Shown here: positions 52,800 to 60,531 of the stretch, piece by piece
How the letters are laid out: each line of letters starts with the position of its first letter
How positions within the stretch are numbered: position 1 is the first letter of the stretch
Assembly: GCA_018402765.1 (NCBI GenBank)
Contig: JAGYIE010000002.1
Location: 868,001 to 932,000, forward strand
Reading direction: 5' to 3'
Origin: Vicingaceae bacterium
Lineage (GTDB): Bacteria; Bacteroidota; Bacteroidia; Flavobacteriales_E; Vicingaceae
DNA length: 64,000 bases
Translations under genes and position numbers: made by a program
Notes under the pieces: generated by a model
What the model was told of the DNA's origin: nothing
Databases searched by the model: none
What the model saw: only the letters and a program-made list of their open reading frames with translations

Positions 52800-55235
52800 T
52801 TAAAATTTCAATGTAACACCTGCTAAGAAGTTAGTTCCTGCCTGTGGATAATAGAAATTCTCTGTAATTACTTCGCCTAGGCCATAAGAATAGGTATAGC
52901 CGTTCGAACTATATAGCTCGTTGAATGCATTATTAATTAGAAGTGTAAAGTTCATTTCTTTAAATAAAACATCTTTCACTACATAGTTTAATCGAATATC
53001 ATTTACTAAATAGGCATCGATTTTCTTGTCGTTACTTTGGGTATTGTCTAAAAACTGTTGTCCAACATGCTTTGTCAATAATGCGATAGTCATATTTTTT
53101 ATAGGTCTGTATTCTATCGTTGAGGCAGCTATAAAGTTGGGAGAAAATGAAATGTCTGCATCCTCTATTTTAGTGATGATTGTTTCTCCTGATATGTAAT
53201 CATATAAGTAATCATCATATGCTTCAATTTTATTTCTACTCATGGTCATATTGCCTGAAAGCGATAGTTTTTTAGAAATCGTAATTCCTGCGCTTACTTC
53301 AATTCCTGCTCTATAGCTATTCGCTACATTCTGACGAATTGAAGAGCCTACATCATTTAATTCACCTGTAAGTACTAGTTGGTTCTTATAGTCCATGTGA
53401 AATAGGTTGGCATGAAAAAAGTAATCGTTATCATTCAATTGAATTCCTAATTCTAAGTTATTCAATTGCTCATGTTTCGGTTTTTCGCCAACAGGAGCAT
53501 CTATAAAATCATTTCTTACGGGCTCGCGATTACTAACAGAATAAGATGCATAAGCAGAGGTAATCGCATCTATCCGATAATTTAGTCCCGCTTTTGGATT
53601 AAAGAAAGTGAATGATTCATCTACATCAATTATTCGCTGGTCATTATCTTTTCCGAATGTGCTGTAGTCAATAGTTCTAATTTGTAAATCAGCAAAAGCG
53701 GTTAGATTTTCAGAAAGCGCATAATCGGCTTTTAAGTAGGAGTTAAAATCTCTTTTCTTTCCTTTATTTTCGTAGTATCGCTCTCTTATATTGCTATTGG
53801 TTGCTATCGCAGACCAAATAATTTCGCCGAAATGATCGCCCTCATACATATTATATCCACCGCCTAAAGTCAAGTTTAATTTTTGCGAAGCGTTGTAATT
53901 AAGGCTATACGTTAATCCTCCGAAATGATTGTCTAACCATCTTCTTCGAATCAAATCAGTTGAAGTAATTGTATCATTTCCAATAACAGGGTTGCTCAAG
54001 CCGTAATCTGAGAAGTCGTCATCCGATCGATACTCTTCGTAGTACCCTTTCCCTCTAGTATAATGGAATGCTAGATTCGCAGTTAATTTTTTATTGAACT
54101 CGTGGGCAATTAGTAATTGGTAATGATCTTGAGCGTAGTTATCAGTTTGATTATCATATAAGTAATTGTTGTAGGTTCTGCCAGAGTTTAATAAATTCTC
54201 AATTCGTTCTTGAGAGTAACCCTCGTTGGCGGCATGTTCTAACATCCCTGCTCGATCATTTTTTATCCTAGATTCAGGTGTTCCATACCACGATTGATAG
54301 GTTTTCTCATTACCACCAAAAGAAATTGCTTTTACAATAGTTTTGTTGCCGTAATAGGCTCCTGATAAATAATACGACTGCAAATCAGAACTTGCTCTAT
54401 CAATGTATCCATCTGAGCTAATTTTGGATAAGCGACCATCAAAGGCAAACTTATTATTGATTAGGCCTGACCCAAACTGCACAGTATGCTTTCTGGTGTC
54501 GAAAGAACCAAAAGTGTTGGCAATTTCTCCATAGGCCTTTTCTTTTAGCGTGGTAGTTTGCATATTAATACTTGCTCCAAAGGCGGCTGCTCCGTTGGTA
54601 GAAGTTCCTACACCTCGCTGTATTTGAATGCTTTCTGTAGATGAAGCTAGGTCAGGCATATTTACCCAAAATACACCATGTGATTCTGCATCATTAATTG
54701 GAACGCCATTCACAGTTACATTTATTCTAGTTCCATCGCTCCCGCGAATTCGTAATCCTGTGTAACCAACACCTGCTCCTGCGTCAGAGGTGGTTACTAT
54801 TGAAGGTGTTTGATTAAGCAAAATAGGTAAATCTTGACCTAAGTTTAGGTCTTCAATTTCTTCTTTTGAAAAGTTAGTAAAAGTAGTTGCAGAATTTATG
54901 TTGGCTCGTGTAGCCTCTACAAGCACTTCGTCTTGTAGGAAAGCACGCTCACGCAATTCGATGTTTAGTACTTTATTTTCTCTTAGAAGAAGGGTGATTG
55001 TTGTGTCTTGATAACCAATAAATGAAACGGTCATCTGATGTTCACCTTCTTTTAGCTTTACTCGATAACTACCTGAATTGTTAGTAGAAGTAACCGATCT
55101 GTTGTCATCAAACCTGATGGTAGCTCCCGGTAGTCCGCTTTGATCATTTTGACTACTCACTTTTCCTGAGATCGTCACTTGTGCAGTTATCGTCCATGGT
55201 AAAAGGAACAATATGCACCACATTAAATTTTTCAT
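52800..55235 (-). CDS. TonB-dependent receptor, probably for thiamine
   Basis: Outer-membrane receptor of 811 residues: signal peptide (MKNLMWCILFLLPWTITAQ), a carboxypeptidase-like regulatory domain (about 20-100, VTISGKVSSQNDQSGLPGATIRF), plug domain with TSDAGAGVGYTGLRIRGSDGTRINVTVNGVPIND, and a beta barrel ending FLAGVTLKF. The plug lacks Fe-siderophore hints. A TPP riboswitch lies in its leader, so thiamine or a derivative is the likely ligand; thiamine-regulated TonB receptors are known in Bacteroidota. Transcribed from its own promoter at about 55465. Confidence 0.9.
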   Translation of the reverse strand: MKNLMWCILFLLPWTITAQVTISGKVSSQNDQSGLPGATIRFDDNRSVTSTNNSGSYRVKLKEGEHQMTVSFIGYQDTTITLLLRENKVLNIELRERAFLQDEVLVEATRANINSATTFTNFSKEEIEDLNLGQDLPILLNQTPSIVTTSDAGAGVGYTGLRIRGSDGTRINVTVNGVPINDAESHGVFWVNMPDLASSTESIQIQRGVGTSTNGAAAFGASINMQTTTLKEKAYGEIANTFGSFDTRKHTVQFGSGLINNKFAFDGRLSKISSDGYIDRASSDLQSYYLSGAYYGNKTIVKAISFGGNEKTYQSWYGTPESRIKNDRAGMLEHAANEGYSQERIENLLNSGRTYNNYLYDNQTDNYAQDHYQLLIAHEFNKKLTANLAFHYTRGKGYYEEYRSDDDFSDYGLSNPVIGNDTITSTDLIRRRWLDNHFGGLTYSLNYNASQKLNLTLGGGYNMYEGDHFGEIIWSAIATNSNIRERYYENKGKKRDFNSYLKADYALSENLTAFADLQIRTIDYSTFGKDNDQRIIDVDESFTFFNPKAGLNYRIDAITSAYASYSVSNREPVRNDFIDAPVGEKPKHEQLNNLELGIQLNDNDYFFHANLFHMDYKNQLVLTGELNDVGSSIRQNVANSYRAGIEVSAGITISKKLSLSGNMTMSRNKIEAYDDYLYDYISGETIITKIEDADISFSPNFIAASTIEYRPIKNMTIALLTKHVGQQFLDNTQSNDKKIDAYLVNDIRLNYVVKDVLFKEMNFTLLINNAFNELYSSNGYTYSYGLGEVITENFYYPQAGTNFLAGVTLKF

Positions 55236-55357
55236 TTTTGTTAAGTATTACTAATAAGTTTAGTACAATCTTGGGAGACAGTACGTTTAAAAAAATATAG
55301 TAACCCTTGATAGAAATGGAACGCACACAATTATGGCCAATCATGTGTGTGTTTGTT

Positions 55358-55450
55358 TCAAATCCCTGCGCCCGCATTACCGGTATCAGGTTCAAAGGGT
55401 ATAATCTCAGCCCTAACTTATTTCCTTGCGGAATTGGGCACCCCAATCGA
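55358..55450 (-). promoter_or_regulatory. TPP riboswitch (THI element)
   Basis: Minus strand holds the conserved blocks in order: GGGGTGCC, GGCTGAGATTATACCC, GAACCTGAT and GGTAATGCGGGCGCAGGGA. P1 can form between TCGAT (5') and TTTGA (3'). Downstream, ACACACA / TGTGTGT repeats bracket a TGGCCA core and could act as the expression platform; whether control is at transcription or translation is not clear. Confidence 0.93.
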
Positions 55451-55457
55451 GACAGTG

Positions 55458-55465
55458 CAAAAATA
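55458..55465 (-). promoter_or_regulatory. Promoter -7 element for the riboswitch transcript
   Basis: Minus strand TATTTTTG fits TAnnTTTG and ends 8 bases before the riboswitch, so transcription would begin at the aptamer itself. No good TTG at -33. Confidence 0.5.
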
Positions 55466-55484
55466 TAAAGTTTATCTAGGATAG

Positions 55485-56009
55485 CTACTTTTTAGTATAC
55501 TTTTTAATTGCTGTAAGTGCATTTTTTGTTCGTTGAATATCTTTACCGCTGATTATATGGTAATTGATTTTTTTTGCTTCGAGCTCTTTTTTATACAGTT
55601 CAAAGATTTCTTCTCTTTCCGCTATTGAAGGATTTTCTCTCAACGGATCAAAGGTCCATTCCAAATCAATATCCATTAATAAATAGACATCAAAAGATTG
55701 TTTGCTAATGTGGTCTTCAATCCATTGGTCTACTTTGCCATATTTGTACTGTTGCCATATCTTTGTGACAATTAGTTCTGTATCTGCAATTACAACAGGC
55801 AGATGATAATTTTCAATACGATCAAATTGTTGCTTAGAAATATAAGTTACGTCATCAAAAGTGTAGGAAGGATTTTTTCTAAGAAAGAAGCGCGCAAACT
55901 CAGGTATATACGCTACTCCAAAATGCCTAGCGAGCTCTTTAGCTAGTATAGACTTTCCTGTAGACTCAGGTCCTAGAATTGCTATTTTTAATTGATTTGC
56001 TTTTTCCAT
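55485..56009 (-). CDS. NadR-like nucleoside kinase (AAA ATPase)
   Basis: 174 residues with a P-loop GPESTGKS (13-20) and PEFARFFL (about 35-42), the pattern of the ribosylnicotinamide-kinase domain of NadR. The adenylyltransferase domain of full NadR is absent. The start overlaps the end of the PnuC-family gene by 22 bases. In NadR-PnuC pairs the kinase traps imported nicotinamide riboside; next to a TPP-regulated receptor it could instead phosphorylate thiamine or a precursor. Substrate unresolved. Confidence 0.82.
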   Translation of the reverse strand: MEKANQLKIAILGPESTGKSILAKELARHFGVAYIPEFARFFLRKNPSYTFDDVTYISKQQFDRIENYHLPVVIADTELIVTKIWQQYKYGKVDQWIEDHISKQSFDVYLLMDIDLEWTFDPLRENPSIAEREEIFELYKKELEAKKINYHIISGKDIQRTKNALTAIKKYTKK

Positions 56010-56584
56010 TCAAAATATCCCTTAACGGCAATAATGGTAAATATTAGGAAAAGTAATGATGTAAAATAGAGTTCTTTGTAAAAGTATAGACCTATTGACA
56101 CAGCATCTACTACTATCCAAATAATCCAGTTTTCTAAATACTTTTTAATCACCATTACTGTACCTATCAATGCAAAAATAGTTGTAAATGCATCAATGTA
56201 TGGGAGTGATGATGTTGTTATAGATGCTGCTATACTTCCTGAAGCCATAACGGCAAACCCTCCTAATATGCTTAACCAAAAAAACTTTCTATTTGCTAGT
56301 AATTGAATTGGTTGTTCACCTTTTGGTCTATGCCATACAATGAATCCAATAATAGACATGAAGATGTAAAACAGATTTAAGAAAGTATCAAAATATAATT
56401 GATAAGTAAAGCAGATATAGACATAAATTGCTGAGCTTATTCCGCCAAAAATAAAACAGTTTCGATTGGTTTTAGATGCTAAATAGACATAAAGTAAGGA
56501 GTTGAGAACTGCAACTATTTCTAAGGTTGATAGATTTCCTCCTTCTTGTAGTATGCTATTGTATAATTCAGATATGAAATTCAT
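55988..56584 (-). CDS. PnuC-family vitamin transporter (PnuC or PnuT)
   Basis: Inner-membrane protein of 198 residues with about seven helices and the family motifs NRNCFIFGGISSAIYVYICF, WHRPKGEQ and NWIIWIVVDAVSIGLYFYKEL. PnuC carries nicotinamide riboside, PnuT thiamine. Facilitated entry depends on trapping by a kinase, which is the next gene. It overlaps the upstream GGGPS gene by one base. The TPP-regulated TonB receptor downstream makes thiamine the more likely substrate, but this is context only. Confidence 0.85.
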   Translation of the reverse strand: MNFISELYNSILQEGGNLSTLEIVAVLNSLLYVYLASKTNRNCFIFGGISSAIYVYICFTYQLYFDTFLNLFYIFMSIIGFIVWHRPKGEQPIQLLANRKFFWLSILGGFAVMASGSIAASITTSSLPYIDAFTTIFALIGTVMVIKKYLENWIIWIVVDAVSIGLYFYKELYFTSLLFLIFTIIAVKGYFEWKKQIN

Positions 56585-57336
56585 TAGCTATTTAGCTTGT
56601 CAACAGCCTTAGCAATGTCGACCAACAATTGCGGCGATTTTTCAAAGGCATTTCCAATTACAGCGATATCGGCTCCGGCTGCTAAGGCTTCTGTTACCTT
56701 TTTAACAGACGTAATTCCTCCCCCAACTATTAATGGGATAGAAGTATTCTCTTTCACTTGCTTGATCATCGCAGCCGATACAGGGTGAGATGCTCCACTC
56801 CCCGCATCTAAATAGAGTAATTTCATCCCAAGCATTTCTGCTGCCATGGCTGTGCTAGTTGCTATGTCGGCCTTGTCATTTGGTATAGGTATCGAGTTGC
56901 TTATATAAGATGCGGTTGTTATTTTACCACCGTCTATAAGTAAATATGCTGTAGATAATATTTCTAATTTTGATTGCTTTAAATAAGGCGCTGCTGCAAC
57001 ATGTTGGCCAATAAGCAATTCTGCATTCCTGCTAGAAACAAGCGATAAAAGTAAAATTCCGTCAGCTTTTGCATTAATTTGAGAGTAGTGGCCAGGGAAT
57101 AGAATGATAGGAATAGCAGAATTATTTTTTATGAAACTAATCGTTTTATCTAAATCCCCACCGGTAAGTAAACTTCCTCCAACGAAAAAATAGTCGATTT
57201 CATAATCATTGGCTAACTGAATTAACTTCAATAGTCCTTTGCTCGAAGATTTATCAGGGTCTATCAATACAGCCAGCTGTTTCTTATTCTTGCCGGTATT
57301 CTTTAGAATTGTGCGGTATATAATTCCTTCTTGCAT
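56584..57336 (-). CDS. Geranylgeranylglyceryl phosphate synthase family protein
   Basis: TIM-barrel prenyltransferase of 250 residues (PcrB/GGGPS family). Key stretches: AVLIDPDKSSSKG near the N-terminus, VGGSLLTGG, ILFPGHYSQI, LYLDAGSGASHPV and the phosphate loop LIVGGGITSVKKV with IGNAFEKS. Known bacterial members of this group join a polyprenyl diphosphate to glycerol 1-phosphate. The source of G1P and the fate of the ether product in this organism are not shown by neighbours. One operon with the PPTase upstream and PnuC-like downstream. Confidence 0.9.
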   Translation of the reverse strand: MQEGIIYRTILKNTGKNKKQLAVLIDPDKSSSKGLLKLIQLANDYEIDYFFVGGSLLTGGDLDKTISFIKNNSAIPIILFPGHYSQINAKADGILLLSLVSSRNAELLIGQHVAAAPYLKQSKLEILSTAYLLIDGGKITTASYISNSIPIPNDKADIATSTAMAAEMLGMKLLYLDAGSGASHPVSAAMIKQVKENTSIPLIVGGGITSVKKVTEALAAGADIAVIGNAFEKSPQLLVDIAKAVDKLNS

Positions 57337-57357
57337 TTGATTAATTTCCCTACAATA

Positions 57358-57984
57358 TTAATCAATCGATGTGTATACTAGATAATAGTTTTCGATTTTT
57401 AGATAGGTCAATGAGAAATCCTGTCTAAAATCGCCGTTCACAAGAGTCGCATTAATTGAATGGTTACACCTGTTAATATGTGTTATTAAAATGTGGTCCT
57501 TTAAATAAATTTTCTTTCTTCCATGAGCTTTAAAAACAGCTTCTTTTGTGCACCAGAAGTAATGTAAGTCATCTACATCGTCTTTAATTAATGCTAGCTC
57601 TGATGGATTAAGAAACTTATCTTTTATCGTACCAATCCTAGAATTAAAAATTTGTAAATCGACACCATTAGGTTGTTCACTTAAAAAGAGAGCACACATT
57701 CCCTTGGAATGGGAAATAGATATAAAAGGACGTTTGCTTTCCAAATGCGGTTTGCCATTTTCATCATAAATTATGTCTGCCATATTTCCATCAAGTAACT
57801 CTTGGATTAACAGTCTAGTTGAAAGCCATTCTATTTTTCTAGCTTCACTGGATATAGACAATAACTTTTCTTGATTAAAATGTAATGATTGGATCTGATT
57901 TACTAAATCGTCGATAGATTCTTCAAACCTCCATAGGCCAATTATCTCTTTTTTTTTTGGTTGAATAGTTTGAACTAAAGCCAT
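57358..57984 (-). CDS. 4'-phosphopantetheinyl transferase superfamily protein
   Basis: 208 residues, Sfp-like length, with FISISHSKGMCALFLS (about 90-105), the Mg-binding region GVDLQIFNSR, where the usual second acidic residue is not obvious, and WCTKEAVFKAHGRKKI (about 144-159). Transfers the phosphopantetheine arm of CoA to carrier proteins. First gene of the operon with GGGPS; the two lie 21 bases apart. Divergent from ahcY. Confidence 0.85.
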   Translation of the reverse strand: MALVQTIQPKKKEIIGLWRFEESIDDLVNQIQSLHFNQEKLLSISSEARKIEWLSTRLLIQELLDGNMADIIYDENGKPHLESKRPFISISHSKGMCALFLSEQPNGVDLQIFNSRIGTIKDKFLNPSELALIKDDVDDLHYFWCTKEAVFKAHGRKKIYLKDHILITHINRCNHSINATLVNGDFRQDFSLTYLKIENYYLVYTSID

Positions 57985-58007
57985 TTCTAATTGTTAATTT
58001 TGTGTTC

Positions 58008-58038
58008 TTGAATTTCAAGAATTTAATTAGGAACTTTG
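58008..58038 (+). promoter_or_regulatory. Promoter of ahcY
   Basis: TTG (58008-58010), exactly 20 bases, then GAACTTTG (58031-58038), close to TAnnTTTG. About 30-nt leader to the ATG. The TTG overlaps a small inverted repeat, CTTGAATTTCAAG. Confidence 0.55.
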
Positions 58039-58067
58039 TTTTCCATTAAAATAAAAATTATAATAGA

Positions 58068-59384
58068 ATGAGTGATACAAAAGTAGAATTCTTGCCTTAC
58101 AAAGTAAAAGATATTTCTTTAGCTGATTGGGGTAGAAAAGAGATTAGATTAGCAGAGGCTGAAATGCCAGGTCTAATGGCCCTTAGAGAAGAGTATGGTA
58201 AGGATAAGCCTCTAGCAGGTGCTCGAGTTGCAGGTTGTTTGCACATGACCATACAAACGGCTGTTTTAATTGAAACATTAGTTGAATTAGGAGCAGAGGT
58301 TACTTGGTCTTCTTGTAATATTTTCTCTACTCAAGATCACGCTGCTGCTGCAATTGCTGCTGCAGGTATACAAGTATATGCTTGGAAGGGAATGTCTGCT
58401 GAGGAATTTGACTGGTGTATTGAGCAGACGTTATTTTTCGGTGAGGAAAGAAATCCTTTAAACATGATTTTGGATGACGGTGGTGATTTAACTAACATGG
58501 TTTTTGATAACTATCCAGAATTAGTAGCTGCTATTAAAGGTTTGTCAGAAGAAACAACTACTGGTGTTCACCGTCTTTACGAAAGAGAAAAGAATGGCAC
58601 ATTAGTTATGCCCGCTATTAATGTTAATGATTCTGTTACAAAATCTAAGTTTGATAATAAGTATGGTTGTAAAGAGTCATTAGTGGATTCTATAAGAAGA
58701 GCAACTGATATTATGATGGCAGGTAAAGTTGCCGTTGTTGCAGGTTATGGTGATGTAGGTAAAGGTTCTGCTCAATCATTAAGAGGAGCAGGAGCTCGAG
58801 TAATCGTTACTGAAGTGGATCCTATTTGTGCATTACAAGCTGCTATGGATGGATTTGCCGTTAAGAAAATGGATAACATTGTTGGTGATGTTGATATCGT
58901 TGTTACTGCTACAGGTAACAAGGACATTATTCAAGGAAAGCACTTTGAAAAAATGAAGGATAAAGTAATCGTTTGTAATATCGGTCACTTTGATAATGAA
59001 ATTGATGTAGCCTGGTTAGAAAAAAATCATGGTCATACAAAAGATGAAATCAAGCCTCAAGTGGATTTGTATAATGTAAACGGTAATGACATTATTTTGC
59101 TTGCGCAAGGTAGATTAGTAAACTTAGGCTGTGCTACAGGTCACCCTTCATTTGTTATGTCTAATTCATTTACAAACCAAACGTTAGCGCAAATCGAACT
59201 ATGGCAAAATAGTGACAAATATGACAACAAGGTTTATATGTTGCCTAAACATTTAGATGAAAAAGTTGCTTATTTACACTTAATTAAGATTGGAGTAGAG
59301 CTAGAAGAATTATCTAAAGACCAAGCTGATTATATTGGCGTAGAGGTTAAAGGTCCGTACAAGCCTGATTATTATAGATACTAG
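58068..59384 (+). CDS. ahcY: Adenosylhomocysteinase
   Basis: Hydrolyses S-adenosylhomocysteine to adenosine and homocysteine, NAD-dependent. 438 residues: [35 protein letters not shown]-binding [18 protein letters not shown] (about 226-243), and the conserved end [12 protein letters not shown]. All catalytic-region motifs are present. No SAH riboswitch signature in the leader. Confidence 0.97.
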   Translation: MSDTKVEFLPYKVKDISLADWGRKEIRLAEAEMPGLMALREEYGKDKPLAGARVAGCLHMTIQTAVLIETLVELGAEVTWSSCNIFSTQDHAAAAIAAAGIQVYAWKGMSAEEFDWCIEQTLFFGEERNPLNMILDDGGDLTNMVFDNYPELVAAIKGLSEETTTGVHRLYEREKNGTLVMPAINVNDSVTKSKFDNKYGCKESLVDSIRRATDIMMAGKVAVVAGYGDVGKGSAQSLRGAGARVIVTEVDPICALQAAMDGFAVKKMDNIVGDVDIVVTATGNKDIIQGKHFEKMKDKVIVCNIGHFDNEIDVAWLEKNHGHTKDEIKPQVDLYNVNGNDIILLAQGRLVNLGCATGHPSFVMSNSFTNQTLAQIELWQNSDKYDNKVYMLPKHLDEKVAYLHLIKIGVELEELSKDQADYIGVEVKGPYKPDYYRY

Positions 59385-59404
59385 TAGTTATTAAATAAAT
59401 AGCT

Positions 59405-59440
59405 AAGCCCATTTCAGAAATGAAATGGGCTTTTATTTTT
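59405..59440. terminator. Terminator after ahcY
   Basis: AAGCCCATTTCA-GAAA-TGAAATGGGCTT, 12-base perfect stem, GAAA loop, then TTTATTTTT. Confidence 0.9.
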
Positions 59441-59451
59441 ACAAAGAATTA

Positions 59452-59880
59452 CTAATTAAAAACCCTTAAAGTAGTTCCGTCAAAAGCAGTTTGGTATTCG
59501 CGTAATCTTTGTACGGCAGGCCCTTGATTAGGGATTCCAGAAAAAACAGAAAAAATAGATCCACAACATGCATCACTTAGTGTAACATTAGAAAGATCCA
59601 TTTCTACTATTGCACAACTATTCGTAGGATTGAAAGTGCAGTGACGATCGTATGCTATAAATTCATCTTGGTTTACTCTATAAATAATAATTCCTCTTGA
59701 GCCTCCCGTTACATAAACCCACCCAGTAGGTGTTGTCAAGTCTATAAATTCAGGATCTTGAGTAGAGATATATATGTTTACAGGCACATTTGGAATATTA
59801 GACCCTGTGAACTCGTCTTTGCACCCAAAAAGCAAGACGAACAACAAAAAAGAAAATAGCTTAAATGATTTTAATAACAT
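59452..59880 (-). CDS. Lipoprotein with a degenerate Rieske-like domain
   Basis: 142 residues from the ATG at 59880, chosen because it gives a short leader MLLKSFKLFSFLLFVLLFGC with lipobox LFGC; an upstream in-frame ATG adds 12 residues in front of it. The body has the Rieske fold pattern but not the cluster ligands: HCTFNP where C-x-H is expected, and ACCGSIFSVFSG where C-x2-H is expected, so no 2Fe-2S cluster of the normal type. Similar cluster-less Rieske-like lipoproteins occur in Bacteroidota. Function unknown. Confidence 0.75.
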   Translation of the reverse strand: MLLKSFKLFSFLLFVLLFGCKDEFTGSNIPNVPVNIYISTQDPEFIDLTTPTGWVYVTGGSRGIIIYRVNQDEFIAYDRHCTFNPTNSCAIVEMDLSNVTLSDACCGSIFSVFSGIPNQGPAVQRLREYQTAFDGTTLRVFN

Positions 59881-60083
59881 TGTCCTTATATATAGGTATC
59901 TCAAAAGTAACTCCAAATTAATTAATATTGAATATTACTAGTGGTTATCTATACGCAGTCTTGCGGTGTTTGTTGTCTGCATATTTAAAATGTAGGACTA
60001 GGGGACGAGCATAGGTCAACGTTGGATATGATTTTTTAAACGCACAAAATTTTAAATATCTGTTAATTAAATAATTATAAAAA

Positions 60084-60383
60084 ATGCATAAAATAGTATT
60101 TCGTTTAAGCATCGTTTTTTTAATCTTAAGTGTCTTACCTAAAACTTCAGCAGCTCAATCTAGACAAGTTAATAAAACGGTTGCGAATAGACAAGCTCAA
60201 TTACATAAGCAAGATGAACTGAAAAAGCAAAAGTCAGAGGAAGCGATGGAATCACGCCGGCAAAAGCATATCGATATTCAGACAAAAGCTGTTCAAAAAC
60301 GAATGAAAAAGAGCAAAAAAAAGTCAAAAAGAATCAATGATAATCGAAAAGAGTTTTTCCTGAGTCGTTGGTTTATAAATTAG
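60084..60383 (+). CDS. Small basic exported protein
   Basis: 99 residues. Signal peptide MHKIVFRLSIVFLILSVLPKTSAAQ; the mature chain is strongly basic and helical (Lys/Arg/Gln/Glu-rich, ELKKQKSEEAMESRRQKHID then RMKKSKKKSKR), likely a coiled coil. Not recognised. Ends RKEFFLSRWFIN. Could bind nucleic acid or envelope polymers; no evidence for either. Confidence 0.65.
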   Translation: MHKIVFRLSIVFLILSVLPKTSAAQSRQVNKTVANRQAQLHKQDELKKQKSEEAMESRRQKHIDIQTKAVQKRMKKSKKKSKRINDNRKEFFLSRWFIN

Positions 60384-60451
60384 AAGATTTAAAATATTAA
60401 GTGATCTTAATTTGAGTATTAAAAAAAGGTTAATAGAAGGAGGATAAAATT

Positions 60452-60482
60452 TTGAAATGTTTTTCTTTATTGTCTATCTTTA
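60452..60482 (+). promoter_or_regulatory. Promoter of the last TonB receptor
   Basis: TTG (60452-60454), 20 bases, TATCTTTA (60475-60482): Bacteroidota consensus except for the last base. Leader to the ATG about 45 nt. Confidence 0.6.
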
Positions 60483-60531
60483 CGCCACTGTAGTTTTTTA
60501 AGATCAATAGATTTAACATAAATTCAATACT

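Noticed and set aside
58000-58067. SAH riboswitch before ahcY
   Set aside because: Leader of about 30 nt is too short and lacks the conserved core.
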